From the NCBI RefSeq assembly GCF_014197615.1, contig NZ_JACIFY010000020.1:61517-125516 (forward strand): a stretch of 64,000 nt of DNA. The letters run 5' to 3'. A program made the translations under genes and the position numbers. Positions 53,562 to 62,804 of this stretch are shown here, piece after piece; within the stretch, counting starts at the first letter, position 1, and the number at the start of each line of letters is the position of its first letter. Under the pieces are notes generated by a model. That model saw only the letters and a list, made by a program, of their open reading frames with translations, made no database searches and was not told where the DNA came from. The stretch is from Rhizobium esperanzae (GTDB taxonomy: Bacteria; Pseudomonadota; Alphaproteobacteria; Rhizobiales; Rhizobiaceae).

Positions 53562-54134
53562 TTATGCGGCTTCGTCCTGCGAATCGTCTTCTTCGATCGC
53601 CTTGCCGCGCTTCGGACCCTTGTTGAGATTGGTCTCGACGAGACGGACGGCTTCGGTTTCCGACATCTTGTTGACGGCGGCGATTTCGCGCGCCATGCGG
53701 TCGAGCGCAGCTTCATAAAGCTGGCGCTCGGAATAGGACTGCTCGGGCTGGTTTTCGGCACGATAGAGATCGCGCACGACTTCAGCGATGGAAATCAGGT
53801 CGCCGGAATTGATCTTGGCATCATATTCCTGGGCGCGGCGGGACCACATGGTGCGCTTGACGCGCGCCTTGCCCTGCACGACCTTCAATGCACGCTCGAC
53901 GAAATCCGTTTCCGAAAGCTTGCGCATGCCGATGCTCATTGCCTTCGCAACCGGAACCTTCAGCCGCATCTTGTCCTTTTCGAAATCGATAACGAAAAGT
54001 TCGAGCTTCATGCCGGCAACTTCTTGCTCTTCGATAGCGGTGATGGTACCGACGCCGTGAGCGGGGTAGACGATCGATTCACCGGTCTTGAAGCCATGGC
54101 GTGCTGTGGAAGGCTTTTTCTGCTGAGTCGTCAT
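53562..54134 (-). CDS. carD: CarD family transcriptional regulator
   Basis: The 190-residue protein has an N-terminal RNA-polymerase-interacting Tudor-like domain (FKTGESIVYPAHGVGTITAIEEQEVAG, LKVPVAKAMSIGMRKLS) and a helical C-terminal DNA-binding domain (WSRRAQEYDAKINSGDLISIAEVVRDLYRA), with an acidic tail. CarD stabilises open promoter complexes, especially at rRNA promoters. ATG 54134 is chosen; a TTG three codons earlier is the alternative. It is transcribed alone with its own terminator. Confidence 0.9.
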   Translation of the reverse strand: MTTQQKKPSTARHGFKTGESIVYPAHGVGTITAIEEQEVAGMKLELFVIDFEKDKMRLKVPVAKAMSIGMRKLSETDFVERALKVVQGKARVKRTMWSRRAQEYDAKINSGDLISIAEVVRDLYRAENQPEQSYSERQLYEAALDRMAREIAAVNKMSETEAVRLVETNLNKGPKRGKAIEEDDSQDEAA

Positions 54135-54573
54135 TCTATTCAAAAACTCCCTGTTACGCTTCCGGCGGCGGCCGGAGCCGGGTCAGTCAGGCCCGGGTGA
54201 GACGGTAGTATCCGTCGGGTGACTTCACTCTGATCCCATCGGGCAAAAGCAAAGGACTTCTCGCGCACGATCTTGGGACCCGGCGCTCAAAGCGTTGATA
54301 TGTCACGGAAACCGCGTGCGGATTTGTTTTGCTTTCGTGATGGTTTTGGGCATGCGTCATGCCACAAATGGAACAGTAGCCGAAAGCTATCATAAAAATA
54401 TGAGGAAATCAATAATTTGCTTCGCTTGAGTCATGCGGGCAACACATGTCACCCATATGCCTCACGCAGCTTTTGGAGCCTTTCCTGGTCAGATTGCAGC
54501 ATTCTGACCAGGAAAGGCTCCAACCATTTCGCCCCCGGCAGCCCGAATTCGGCGACCGGTTGCCACGGTCGTC
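54135..54573. other. gap between fdxA and carD
   Basis: The 439 bp contain the long perfect inverted repeat at 54473-54523 and, presumably, the carD promoter. A 68-codon leftward frame at 54187-54393 has a CSICGMTH segment but no other support. Confidence 0.4.
54473..54523. repeat. perfect 21-bp inverted repeat with 9-nt loop
   Basis: Arms 54473-54493 and 54503-54523 are exact reverse complements (TTGGAGCCTTTCC... and ...GGAAAGGCTCCAA), loop TTGCAGCAT. It lies 50 bp after the fdxA stop. There is no T-run on either side, so it is not an ordinary terminator; mRNA 3'-end protection or a mobile palindrome are options. Confidence 0.85.
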
Positions 54574-54912
54574 TCAATCGCCGGAACCGGGTTTCTCGGA
54601 GAAATATTTCTCGAACTTTCCGGTCTCGCCGTCCATTTCCTTGGCCTCGGGCAATGGGTCCTTCTTGACCGTGATGTTTGGCCAGATGGCGGCATATTCG
54701 GTATTGATCTTCAACCATTTGTCGAGGCCCGGCTCGGTATCCGGCTTGATCGCCTCGGCGGGACATTCCGGCTCGCAGACGCCACAATCGATGCATTCGT
54801 CGGGATGGATGACGAGAAAATTCTCGCCCTCGTAGAAGCAGTCGACAGGGCAGACTTCCACGCAATCGGTGTATTTGCACTTGATGCAATTGTCGGTCAC
54901 GACATAGGTCAT
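54574..54912 (-). CDS. fdxA: 7Fe ferredoxin FdxA
   Basis: This 112-residue ferredoxin has Cys9, Cys17 and Cys50 for a [3Fe-4S] cluster and Cys21, Cys40, Cys43 and Cys46 for a [4Fe-4S] cluster, the standard FdxA pattern. The C-terminal tail (NTEYAAIWPNITVKKDPL, GKFEKYFSEKPGSGD) is normal in length. It is a cytoplasmic electron carrier, conserved beside the S4-domain and helicase genes. ATG 54912 follows GGAG. Confidence 0.93.
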   Translation of the reverse strand: MTYVVTDNCIKCKYTDCVEVCPVDCFYEGENFLVIHPDECIDCGVCEPECPAEAIKPDTEPGLDKWLKINTEYAAIWPNITVKKDPLPEAKEMDGETGKFEKYFSEKPGSGD

Positions 54913-55106
54913 GAAGAACTCCAGGATTTCCATGCGGATGGGGCCGGGCAACCTGGAACGTCGCGCCTATCCCCGTGCCGGAGGAAAAGCGTGGGCAGGC
55001 TTGGGCGGCAAGCACGCTTCCGGCAGGTTGTCAGTGACGTATCGGCTTTGGCGCCGGATTTCAAGGATAAACGATCTGCAAAAGCCGCCAGCACAGACAG
55101 AGTTTT

Positions 55107-55511
55107 CTAATCCTCGTCCGACATCAGCCTGTCGATTGCGCGTCGTTCCTTTTTGGTTGGACGGCCGGCACCGCTCGCCCGGATCGCCTGTTCATAGGGC
55201 GTGAGACGTTTTGTCTCATCGGGTGGCGGCGACAGGTCCTCGTAGAGCAGGCGGGCCTCCTCGTAGGGCCCCCGCCGCTCGCCGGCAAAACGCACGACCA
55301 GAACGACATCGCGCCGTTCCAGCGTCAGCTCGATACGGTCGCCCGGCTTGACCATCTGGCTCGGATGATTGCAGCGCTCGCCGTTGATGCGCACATGGCC
55401 CGACTGGACATGGCTCTGCGCTAACGAGCGCGACTTCACCATACGCGTGAAGAACAGCCATTTGTCGATGCGCTGGCGCGAACCGCTTGTCGGCTGTGTC
55501 TCCCCGCTCAT
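55107..55511 (-). CDS. S4 domain RNA-binding protein (Hsp15/HslR-like)
   Basis: A 134-residue basic protein with an S4 RNA-binding fold near the N-terminus (RIDKWLFFTRMVKSRSLAQSHVQSGHVRINGE, GDRIELTLERRDVVL as separate strands) and a charged tail. Hsp15 relatives bind stalled 50S subunits carrying peptidyl-tRNA. It starts two bases after the helicase stop, so the two RNA-related genes are probably co-transcribed. Confidence 0.88.
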   Translation of the reverse strand: MSGETQPTSGSRQRIDKWLFFTRMVKSRSLAQSHVQSGHVRINGERCNHPSQMVKPGDRIELTLERRDVVLVVRFAGERRGPYEEARLLYEDLSPPPDETKRLTPYEQAIRASGAGRPTKKERRAIDRLMSDED

Positions 55512-55513
55512 GA

Positions 55514-58500
55514 TTACTTCTTCATCTGCTCCTTGAGAGCCGCGAGCTTGGCGAAAGGTGAATCCGGATCGATCGGCTTTTCCTTGCGCGGCGGCTTGGC
55601 CTCGAAGCGCAGCGGCTGCGAAGCGCCGCGATTGTTGTTGCGGTCGTTACGATCGTTGCGGTCACCGCGATCCTTGCGATCGCCGCGGTCCTGCCGGTCG
55701 CCGCGCGGCTGATCGCCCCGTGGCTGGTTGTTGCGCTCGCCTCTTGCCTGCTGCGGCCGGCCGCCATCGCGACCGCCGCCGTCCTTGCCGCGATTGTGAC
55801 GATTATTGTCGCGACCTTCGCCGCCGCGATTGCCCTCGCCGCCTTCACCGCCGCCAGGCCGGCGATTGCGGTCGCCGCGTTCCTGGTTCTGTCCGCGCTC
55901 CTGGCCATGGCCGCCACGGCGTTCGCCGTGCCCGCCGCGCGCCTGGCGCTGATTGTCGTTGCGACCGCCGAGACGCCACAGGAGAACCGGCTTCGGTTCC
56001 ACCGGCTCGCCGGCCTCCCCGGAAGCAGCCACGGCTTCCCCAGGCGCCGACACCGTTTCCTCAGAAGCGGATGCAGCCTCCATGGCAGCCGATGCTTCGG
56101 CCGAAGCGGGGGCTTCCACCGCTTCCGTCACCACCGTGTCGACGACATCGGAAGCCGCCTCGGCCTCGGCCGGTTCGGCGGCAGTTTCCTCCGTTGCCCC
56201 GTCGGCGTCGTCGTGATCGGCCTTTTCGGCTGTCTCGTCCGCAGGCGTTTCGGCGGCTGCAGCCGGCGTCGAAACCGCATCCTGCGTCGCAAGATGAGCC
56301 GATGCCTCTTCCGCCTTCACGGCATCGGCGCGATAGCCGAGACCCTTGAGGATTTCTTCCATGTCCTCGAGCGTCGCGCCGAGGATCGACAGCATCGCCG
56401 TCGTCGTCGTGAAGCGGCGGCCATCATAGGCGCCCTCCGGACGGTTGTTCTGACCGGGCTTCCACTGCAGCAGCGGGCGGATGATATCGGCAAGCCGCTC
56501 GAGAATGTCGATGCGCACCGCGCGCTTGCCGAGGAACCGGAAGCCGGCGAGCTTGTAGAACATCCGCTCATAGCTCGGATCGGTGACGACGGAGGTACGG
56601 CCCGCAGCCAGCACCGGAATGAGATCGCCGTAACCCGGCTTGTCCAGACCGTCGTTCTTCAGCGCCCAGAGCAGCGTGATGAGCTCGGCCGGCGCCGGCT
56701 TCAGCAGTGCCGGAACGAAGATGTGGTAGGCGCCGAAACGCACGCCGTAACGGCGCATCGAGGCTCGGGCCTCCTGGTCGAGCGACTTCACTTCTTCGGT
56801 GACGTCGCGGCGGAACAGCACGCCGAGATTCTCGACGAGCTGGAATGCCAGCCCCTTGGCCAGACCCTGCAGGTCTTCGGCGCGCGACAGGTCGTCGAGC
56901 GGTTTCAGCACCGTGCTGATATGATGATTGACGAAGCGCTCGATACGGGCGGCGACATGATCGCGGGCATTGCCCGTCAACTGCTCGTCGGCGAGCAGGA
57001 TCACGCGCGGACGCATGATGTGATCGCTGCCCGAAAGCCGCGCCACCGGGTCGCCGATCCAACGGATCAACCCGTCGGCGCCGATCGCCAGGTCGCTGTT
57101 GCCGGCGGCATGAATTCGAGCCGCGCGGGCCTCGAATTCGAGCGCGAGCGCTTTCTGCGACGCAGCCTGAACTGCCTTGGCATCCGGTCCGTCCGTTCCC
57201 GCCACTGGCGTGAAACGGAATCCGCTCAATTGCCCTACATGATGTCCTTCAACGAAGACATCGCCATTCACACTGATTTCAGCTTCCAGCATCGCATTCT
57301 CTCTCAGGCGCTTCATGAGCACAGATGTCCTGCGATCAACAAAGCGTTTCGTCAACCTTTCATGTAACGCGTCGGACAATCGATCTTCGATTTCCCGCGT
57401 CTTTTCCTGCCAGTGTGTCGGATCGGCAAGCCAACCAGGCCGATTCGAAACATAGGTCCAGGTCCTTATCTGCGCGATTCGCGCCGAAAGCGTGTCAATT
57501 TCCCCATCTGTCCGATCAGAGCGATGAACCTGCTCCGCGAGAAACTGCTCGTTCACCGTGCCATAGCGGACGAGATCGGAAAAGAGGGTGGAGATAAGAT
57601 CGGCATGTTGTGCCGGGGTGATACGACGGTAGTCGGGAAGCGCGCAAGCCTCCCAGAGTTTTTCGACGCGAGCCGGCCTGTCGGCGAGGTCGACGACCTC
57701 GGGATAACGCGAAAGCTGTTCCAGCGCCTGCTGGTCGACGGCAGGCAGCGCCCGCGTCAGCCCCGGCACGCGCGGTCCCGCTTCGAGACTGGCGCGCAGC
57801 GCCTGGATCGAGGAGAAGTCCATCTCGGTCGTGCGCCACTGCAAAACCTTGACGTTGTCGAATTCGTGCCCCTCGATGCGCTGCACCAGCTCCTCGTCGA
57901 AAGGCGAGACCTGCCCGGTGACGCCGAAGGTACCGTCGCGCACGTGCCGTCCGGCGCGGCCGGCGATCTGGCCGAGTTCGCCTGGATTGAGATTGCGGAA
58001 CTGGTAGCCGTCGAATTTCCGGTCCTGGGCGAAGGCCACATGATCGACATCGAGGTTGAGGCCCATGCCGATCGCATCGGTTGCCACCAGATATTCGACA
58101 TCGCCGGCCTGATAAAGCGCCACCTGCGAATTGCGGGTGCGTGGGCTGAGCGCGCCGAGCACGACCGCAGCACCGCCGCGCTGCCGGCGGATGAGCTCGG
58201 CGATGGCATAGACCTCGTCGGCCGAGAAGGCGACGATGGCCGAGCGTTGCGGCAGCCGGGTGATCTTCTTCTGTCCGGCATAAAAAAGATGCGAAAGCCG
58301 CGGCCGCTCGACGATCGTGATGCCGGGCAGGAGCTGCTGCAGGATCGGCTGCATCGTCGCAGCACCGAGCAGCAGCGTTTCCTCGCGGCCGCGAAGATGC
58401 AGGATGCGGTCGGTGAAGATATGGCCGCGCTCGAGATCGCCGGCGAGCTGCACCTCGTCGATCGCGACGAAGGCGGCCTTGGTCTCGCGCGGCATCGCCT

Positions 58501-58762
58501 CGACGGTGCAGACCGAAAAACGTGCATTGGGCGGCGAAATCTTTTCCTCACCGGTGACCAGCGCCACATTCTGCACGCCGACCTTCTCCACCACCCGCGT
58601 ATAGACCTCGCGCGCCAGCAGCCGGAGCGGCAGGCCGATCACGCCGGTCCCGTGCGCGACCATGCGCTCGATGGCATAATGGGTCTTGCCGGTATTGGTC
58701 GGCCCGAGCACCGCGGTTACACCGCGTCCACTCAGAATCATCGGCTGCGAAGTCAGAATCAT
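55514..58762 (-). CDS. DEAD/DEAH-box helicase, SUV3-like, with a long low-complexity tail
   Basis: The 1082-residue protein has Walker A LGPTNTGKTHYAIERM, then RPRLSHLFYAG, helicase C-domain motifs YLVATDAIGMGLNLDVDHVAF and QIAGRAGRHVRDG. This is the SUV3-type order; relatives unwind RNA with the degradosome. From about residue 850 the sequence becomes Ala/Glu-rich and then Arg/Gly/Asn/Asp-rich (GDRQDRGDRKDRGDRNDRN), an RGG-like disordered tail suited to RNA binding or condensates. The start is uncertain: ATG 58762 places the Walker motif near the N-terminus as in relatives, but the frame is open to 58909. Upstream lies a repeat-rich region. Confidence 0.87.
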   Translation of the reverse strand: MILTSQPMILSGRGVTAVLGPTNTGKTHYAIERMVAHGTGVIGLPLRLLAREVYTRVVEKVGVQNVALVTGEEKISPPNARFSVCTVEAMPRETKAAFVAIDEVQLAGDLERGHIFTDRILHLRGREETLLLGAATMQPILQQLLPGITIVERPRLSHLFYAGQKKITRLPQRSAIVAFSADEVYAIAELIRRQRGGAAVVLGALSPRTRNSQVALYQAGDVEYLVATDAIGMGLNLDVDHVAFAQDRKFDGYQFRNLNPGELGQIAGRAGRHVRDGTFGVTGQVSPFDEELVQRIEGHEFDNVKVLQWRTTEMDFSSIQALRASLEAGPRVPGLTRALPAVDQQALEQLSRYPEVVDLADRPARVEKLWEACALPDYRRITPAQHADLISTLFSDLVRYGTVNEQFLAEQVHRSDRTDGEIDTLSARIAQIRTWTYVSNRPGWLADPTHWQEKTREIEDRLSDALHERLTKRFVDRRTSVLMKRLRENAMLEAEISVNGDVFVEGHHVGQLSGFRFTPVAGTDGPDAKAVQAASQKALALEFEARAARIHAAGNSDLAIGADGLIRWIGDPVARLSGSDHIMRPRVILLADEQLTGNARDHVAARIERFVNHHISTVLKPLDDLSRAEDLQGLAKGLAFQLVENLGVLFRRDVTEEVKSLDQEARASMRRYGVRFGAYHIFVPALLKPAPAELITLLWALKNDGLDKPGYGDLIPVLAAGRTSVVTDPSYERMFYKLAGFRFLGKRAVRIDILERLADIIRPLLQWKPGQNNRPEGAYDGRRFTTTTAMLSILGATLEDMEEILKGLGYRADAVKAEEASAHLATQDAVSTPAAAAETPADETAEKADHDDADGATEETAAEPAEAEAASDVVDTVVTEAVEAPASAEASAAMEAASASEETVSAPGEAVAASGEAGEPVEPKPVLLWRLGGRNDNQRQARGGHGERRGGHGQERGQNQERGDRNRRPGGGEGGEGNRGGEGRDNNRHNRGKDGGGRDGGRPQQARGERNNQPRGDQPRGDRQDRGDRKDRGDRNDRNDRNNNRGASQPLRFEAKPPRKEKPIDPDSPFAKLAALKEQMKK

Positions 58763-58936
58763 CGGTCCATGCAAACGGGGCGGGCGCCCCAGGAAAATCT
58801 CGGCTTCTCGATAGAAGCTAAAGAACACATGGACAGGTGGCGCCGCAAACGCAAGGGCAGATTTCAAAATGCCTCGGCGATTGCGACCTTTGCGAGTCTT
58901 GCGGAACACCCGAATGTGCGATTCGGAACAGCCTGA

Positions 58937-59020
58937 GAACGAATCAGCGACGAATCGCTGACTCCGGATGATTCAGCTTTTGTTCACGGCTAAGTATTGA
59001 TTTTGAATCACTTTTTCCCA
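58937..59020 (+). repeat. dispersed repeat, copy A
   Basis: Begins GAACGAATCAGCGACGAATC, with GTTCACGGC 45 bp after the start, then a tail (TATTGATTTTGAATCACTTTTT) alike in copy C. Contains five GANTC sites. Confidence 0.7.
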
Positions 59021-59139
59021 CTAGATGCTGAATCATGAGACTCTCTCCCCTTCCCAATATTCGTCGGCGTGACGGCGATTTCCGCCGGATCTTGAACGGG
59101 CGAAAATCCGTCCGGAAATTAACCTCTCGACCAAAGGCG

Positions 59140-59193
59140 GAACGAATCGGAGACGAATCGCTGACGCCCGCGCTTTCGCTTTTTGTTCACGCC
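59140..59193 (+). repeat. dispersed repeat, copy B
   Basis: Begins GAACGAATCGGAGACGAATC with GTTCACGCC again exactly 45 bp after the start. It starts 203 bp after copy A. The AT-rich tail is not conserved here. Confidence 0.7.
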
Positions 59194-59346
59194 CACATCT
59201 GGTGGTGTCATCAATTCCGGGCGCTAGATGCAGATCGGCGCCAGGCCCTTTCGCCCGGCCTCCTCGCGGCGGCGTTAATCTTTCGGAAGCCGGATTCAGA
59301 CGGCATTAGGCCAAAGGCGGCGAGATTACAGTGCTGATCAAATACG

Positions 59347-59430
59347 GAACGAATCGCTGACGAATCGGCGACATCGCGACTTTCCCTCTTTGTTCACCGC
59401 AACATATTGTATTTAAACATCTTTTTAACC
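59347..59430 (+). repeat. dispersed repeat, copy C
   Basis: Begins GAACGAATCGCTGACGAATC with GTTCACCGC exactly 45 bp after the start, followed by TATTGTATTTAAACATCTTTTT, similar to copy A. It starts 207 bp after copy B. Confidence 0.7.
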
Positions 59431-59503
59431 ATAGCGACAATTTTCAGAGATCACCGAAATTAAACCGTGAATCGAACCTCGTCACATTTCAGCCATGTAA
59501 CCG

Positions 59504-59528
59504 GGAACAAAAATCGCCAATGCGTGTT
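59504..59528 (+). promoter_or_regulatory. EcfG-type promoter of the DUF3309 gene
   Basis: GGAAC (59504-59508), 16 bp, TGTT (59525-59528), equivalent to GGAAC-N18-TT. It lies 43 bp upstream of the DUF3309 start codon. Confidence 0.6.
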
Positions 59529-59570
59529 TCTCGTCCATCCAAATTGCCGATGAAATGAAGGAAACACATC

Positions 59571-59726
59571 ATGCTAGGCACCATACTACTTGTTATCCTC
59601 ATTCTGCTCTTGATCGGAGCTTTGCCGAATTGGGGTTATAGCCGTGGCTGGGGCTATGGACCTTCCGGCGGTTTGGGGCTAGTTCTCGTGATTATCATTA
59701 TCCTTGTACTAATGGGCCGCATCTAA
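59571..59726 (+). CDS. DUF3309 family small membrane protein
   Basis: A 51-residue protein MLGTILLVILILLLIGALPN followed by WGYSRGWGYGPSGGLGL and a second hydrophobic stretch ending MGRI. It has two membrane segments around the conserved Gly/Trp/Tyr loop of DUF3309. Function unknown; homologues are common stress-induced small proteins in Rhizobiales. AAGGA precedes the ATG and a GGAAC-type promoter lies just upstream, so general-stress expression is likely. Confidence 0.85.
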   Translation: MLGTILLVILILLLIGALPNWGYSRGWGYGPSGGLGLVLVIIIILVLMGRI

Positions 59727-59753
59727 AGGCCAACTAACCTGGGGAGTTACGAC

Positions 59754-60014
59754 ATGATGAAGAAGATTGTTCTTATTGGTGCGCTCGTCGGCGCCCTGGC
59801 GTCCTGCACGGCGACCGAGCAAGGTACCGCGATCGGCGCCGGCACTGGTGCTATCATCGGCGGCGCCGTCACCAACAGCTGGGGTGGTGCCGCAGTCGGC
59901 GCCGTTGCCGGCGGCCTGACCGGCGCGCTCATCGGCCAGTCGGTCGAACGCCGCGGCTATTGCATCTATCGCGACCGCTACGGCCGCCGCTACGAGGCTC
60001 GCTGCCGCTACTGA
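59754..60014 (+). CDS. glycine-zipper lipoprotein
   Basis: The 86-residue protein has a signal peptide with lipobox LASC, then a glycine-zipper block (GTAIGAGTGAIIGGAVTN, GGAAVGAVAGGLTGALIGQ) and a Tyr/Arg/Cys-rich tail. Such YMGG/17-kDa-antigen-like proteins sit in the outer membrane; function unknown. GGGGAG is placed seven bases before the first of two ATGs. It follows the DUF3309 gene by 27 bp and is probably in the same stress transcript, which ends at the terminator at 60039. Confidence 0.85.
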   Translation: MMKKIVLIGALVGALASCTATEQGTAIGAGTGAIIGGAVTNSWGGAAVGAVAGGLTGALIGQSVERRGYCIYRDRYGRRYEARCRY

Positions 60015-60038
60015 CCGGCGAAAACATATCGGACTCCC

Positions 60039-60066
60039 AACGGGCGCTTCTGCGCCCGTTTTTCTT
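60039..60066 (+). terminator. terminator after the glycine-zipper lipoprotein
   Basis: AACGGGCGC-ttct-GCGCCCGTT followed by a T-run, 25 bp after the stop. Confidence 0.88.
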
Positions 60067-60204
60067 TGTCGGCGCAGCGGTCAATGAACCGTTGACACTG
60101 GGTCGCGAAAGTCGAACCTACCGGCGCCCCTTCGCCAGGCGCATATTTCCTTCATGAGCACCGGGCAGGCACCATCGCCCGACGCAGTGAAAAGGAATAT
60201 TGTC

Positions 60205-60360
60205 ATGGACCAGATTGTCCCAAGTTCCGCCGTCGCCGTTCTCGTCGCGGCGTTCCTGACAACCGCGATCTCAGCTCTTCTCAGCAGAGATCGCTCGCGG
60301 CAGCCAGTGCCGGTCAAGATTCAGGTTCAGCGAGACCAGAACACCGGCAAGCGCTTCTGA
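60205..60360 (+). CDS. small single-span membrane protein, hypothetical
   Basis: A 51-residue protein MDQIVPSSAVAVLVAAFLTT with one hydrophobic helix and a basic tail (LSRDRSRQPVPVKIQVQRD). ATG 60205 follows AAGGA at good spacing; an ATG at 60154 has none. No family is recognised. It sits between two strong terminators and so has its own transcript. Confidence 0.6.
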   Translation: MDQIVPSSAVAVLVAAFLTTAISALLSRDRSRQPVPVKIQVQRDQNTGKRF

Positions 60361-60420
60361 CTCCCAAAAAGAGTCACGATCCCCTCAAAGCATCGCGAGC
60401 AGCCTTCATACGGCATCAAA

Positions 60421-60454
60421 AAGCAAAGGCGCGTCCTGCAACGCGCCTTTGCTT
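60421..60454 (+). terminator. hairpin after the small membrane protein gene
   Basis: A perfect 14-bp inverted repeat (AAGCAAAGGCGCGT and its complement, loop CCTGCA) 60 bp after the stop. The AAAA/TT flanks allow termination in either direction, mainly leftward for phbB. Confidence 0.7.
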
Positions 60455-60560
60455 AGAGCATGTCGCGCAAAAGTGTGCAGCGGTTTTGCGGCAACGACAT
60501 GCGGAAAACAAAGACCTAAAGCGCGAAGAGCGAATCTGAAAGATCGTGACGCGCTTTAGA
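60453..60560. repeat. RIME-like intergenic mosaic element
   Basis: About 108 bp made of two palindromes: GCATGTCG/CGACATGC (60458-60465, 60495-60502, with inner GCAAAA/TTTTGC) and CTAAAGCGCG/CGCGCTTTAG (60516-60525, 60550-60559). Size and structure match the Rhizobium intergenic mosaic elements, non-coding repeats found many times per genome. Confidence 0.75.
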
Positions 60561-60583
60561 AAGCGACAAGTGTCCGTTCTGTC

Positions 60584-61309
60584 TTAAACGAAGAACTGCC
60601 CGCCATTGGCCGTCAGCGTCGAACCGGTGATGAAACCGGCATCGTCGGAGGCGAGGAAGGTGACGCAGCGCGCGATTTCCTCAGGCTCGCCGAGGCGGCC
60701 GACGGGGATCTGCGGAATGATGCGTTCATTCAGTACCTTCTCCGGCACGGCCAGCACCATCTCGGTTCCGATATAACCGGGGCAGATGGCGTTGACGGTG
60801 ATGTTCTTGGCAGCCCCTTCCTGGGCCAGCGCCTTGGTGAAGCCGAGATCGCCGGCCTTGGCGGCCGAATAATTCGCCTGGCCCATCTGGCCCTTCTGGC
60901 CGTTGATCGAGGAGATATTGACGATGCGGCCGAAGCTGCGGTCGCGCATGCCGGTCCAGACCTGATGCGTCATGTTGAACAGGCCGGTGAGGTTTGTATT
61001 GATCACCTCGTGCCACTGCTGCGGCGTCATCTTGTGGAACATTGCGTCACGGGTGATGCCGGCATTGTTGACAAGGATTTCGACCGGACCGATTTCGCTT
61101 TCGATCCTGGCGATCCCTTCGCCACAGGCAGCGTAATCCGAAACATCCCATTTGAACACCGGAACGCCGGTGGCGTCGTGGAAGGCCTTGGCCTTCTCGT
61201 CATTGCCGGCATAGTTGGCGGCAACCCTGTATCCGGCATTTTTCAATGCGACGGAAATCGCCGCGCCGATGCCGCGTGTACCACCAGTGACCAGAGCCAC
61301 TCTGCCCAT
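60584..61309 (-). CDS. phbB: acetoacetyl-CoA reductase
   Basis: A 241-residue short-chain dehydrogenase with the cofactor motif VTGGTRGIG, NNAGITRD, and catalytic Ser-Tyr-Lys (NISSINGQKGQMGQANYSAAK). The C-terminal TANGGQFFV is typical of PhaB. It reduces acetoacetyl-CoA to (R)-3-hydroxybutyryl-CoA with NADPH for poly-3-hydroxybutyrate. ATG 61309 follows a GGGGAG. Second gene of the phbAB pair; a hairpin lies in the 72-bp gap. Confidence 0.93.
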   Translation of the reverse strand: MGRVALVTGGTRGIGAAISVALKNAGYRVAANYAGNDEKAKAFHDATGVPVFKWDVSDYAACGEGIARIESEIGPVEILVNNAGITRDAMFHKMTPQQWHEVINTNLTGLFNMTHQVWTGMRDRSFGRIVNISSINGQKGQMGQANYSAAKAGDLGFTKALAQEGAAKNITVNAICPGYIGTEMVLAVPEKVLNERIIPQIPVGRLGEPEEIARCVTFLASDDAGFITGSTLTANGGQFFV

Positions 61310-61334
61310 GTTCCACTCCCCTTCTTTGTTTTTC

Positions 61335-61352
61335 GCCCGCCTCGTGGCGGGC
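61335..61352. other. hairpin between phbA and phbB
   Basis: GCCCGCC-tcgt-GGCGGGC in the 72-bp gap. The T-run is on the plus-strand side only, so on the phbAB message it is a stem-loop without U-tail, more likely affecting message processing or relative expression than ending transcription. Confidence 0.45.
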
Positions 61353-61381
61353 TTTTCAATCAATGACGGATCGTATGCTGT

Positions 61382-62563
<1,182 letters not shown>

Positions 62564-62804
62564 GGGGACGCTCCTCCTCGTTTTTCGTCTCACTTACATA
62601 AGTGGAAACTGGCAAAGCTTGCAGCACAAGTCAAACGCGAAGACCGGCTGCCGTCATTTTTCGGCGGCCGGCGCCAAAGCCGATTCATCTGCTCTGTGAA
62701 AGGTTTGCCGCATCGCACAAAGAGATTGTCACCGGCCTTCTTTTGCGTCTACAGTCTGAAGTGGAGGAATATCCATAATTCAGACGGGGGTCCAGGAGAC
62801 TGAT

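Larger units (their letters stand above)
58763..59570. other. repeat-rich, gene-free region with a GANTC cluster
   Basis: About 800 bp without a credible gene. It holds three copies of one repeat (58937, 59140, 59347) and about fourteen GANTC sites between 58920 and 59473, seven of them within 58941-59043. It also includes the probable promoters of the helicase and of the DUF3309 gene. Confidence 0.6.

Noticed and set aside
54187..54393. Small leftward frame with CSICGMTH between fdxA and carD
   Set aside because: The single Cys-x2-Cys is not enough, codon use is poor and there is no ribosome-binding site.
55796..57367. Rightward 523-codon frame opposite the helicase
   Set aside because: The antisense of the Arg/Gly/Asn-rich tail stays open by composition; no motifs and no ribosome site.
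59035..59337. Rightward 100-codon frame inside the repeat region
   Set aside because: It is read through repeat copy B and has no homology-like features; the region is better explained as regulatory.
58937..59430. CRISPR array or phage attachment array
   Set aside because: Only three copies at about 205-bp spacing, with diverged cores and no cas or integrase genes; neither model fits.
58937..59430. Replication origin (DnaA boxes)
   Set aside because: No TTATCCACA-like boxes or origin-linked genes are present; the repeated words are GAATC and GTTCAC.
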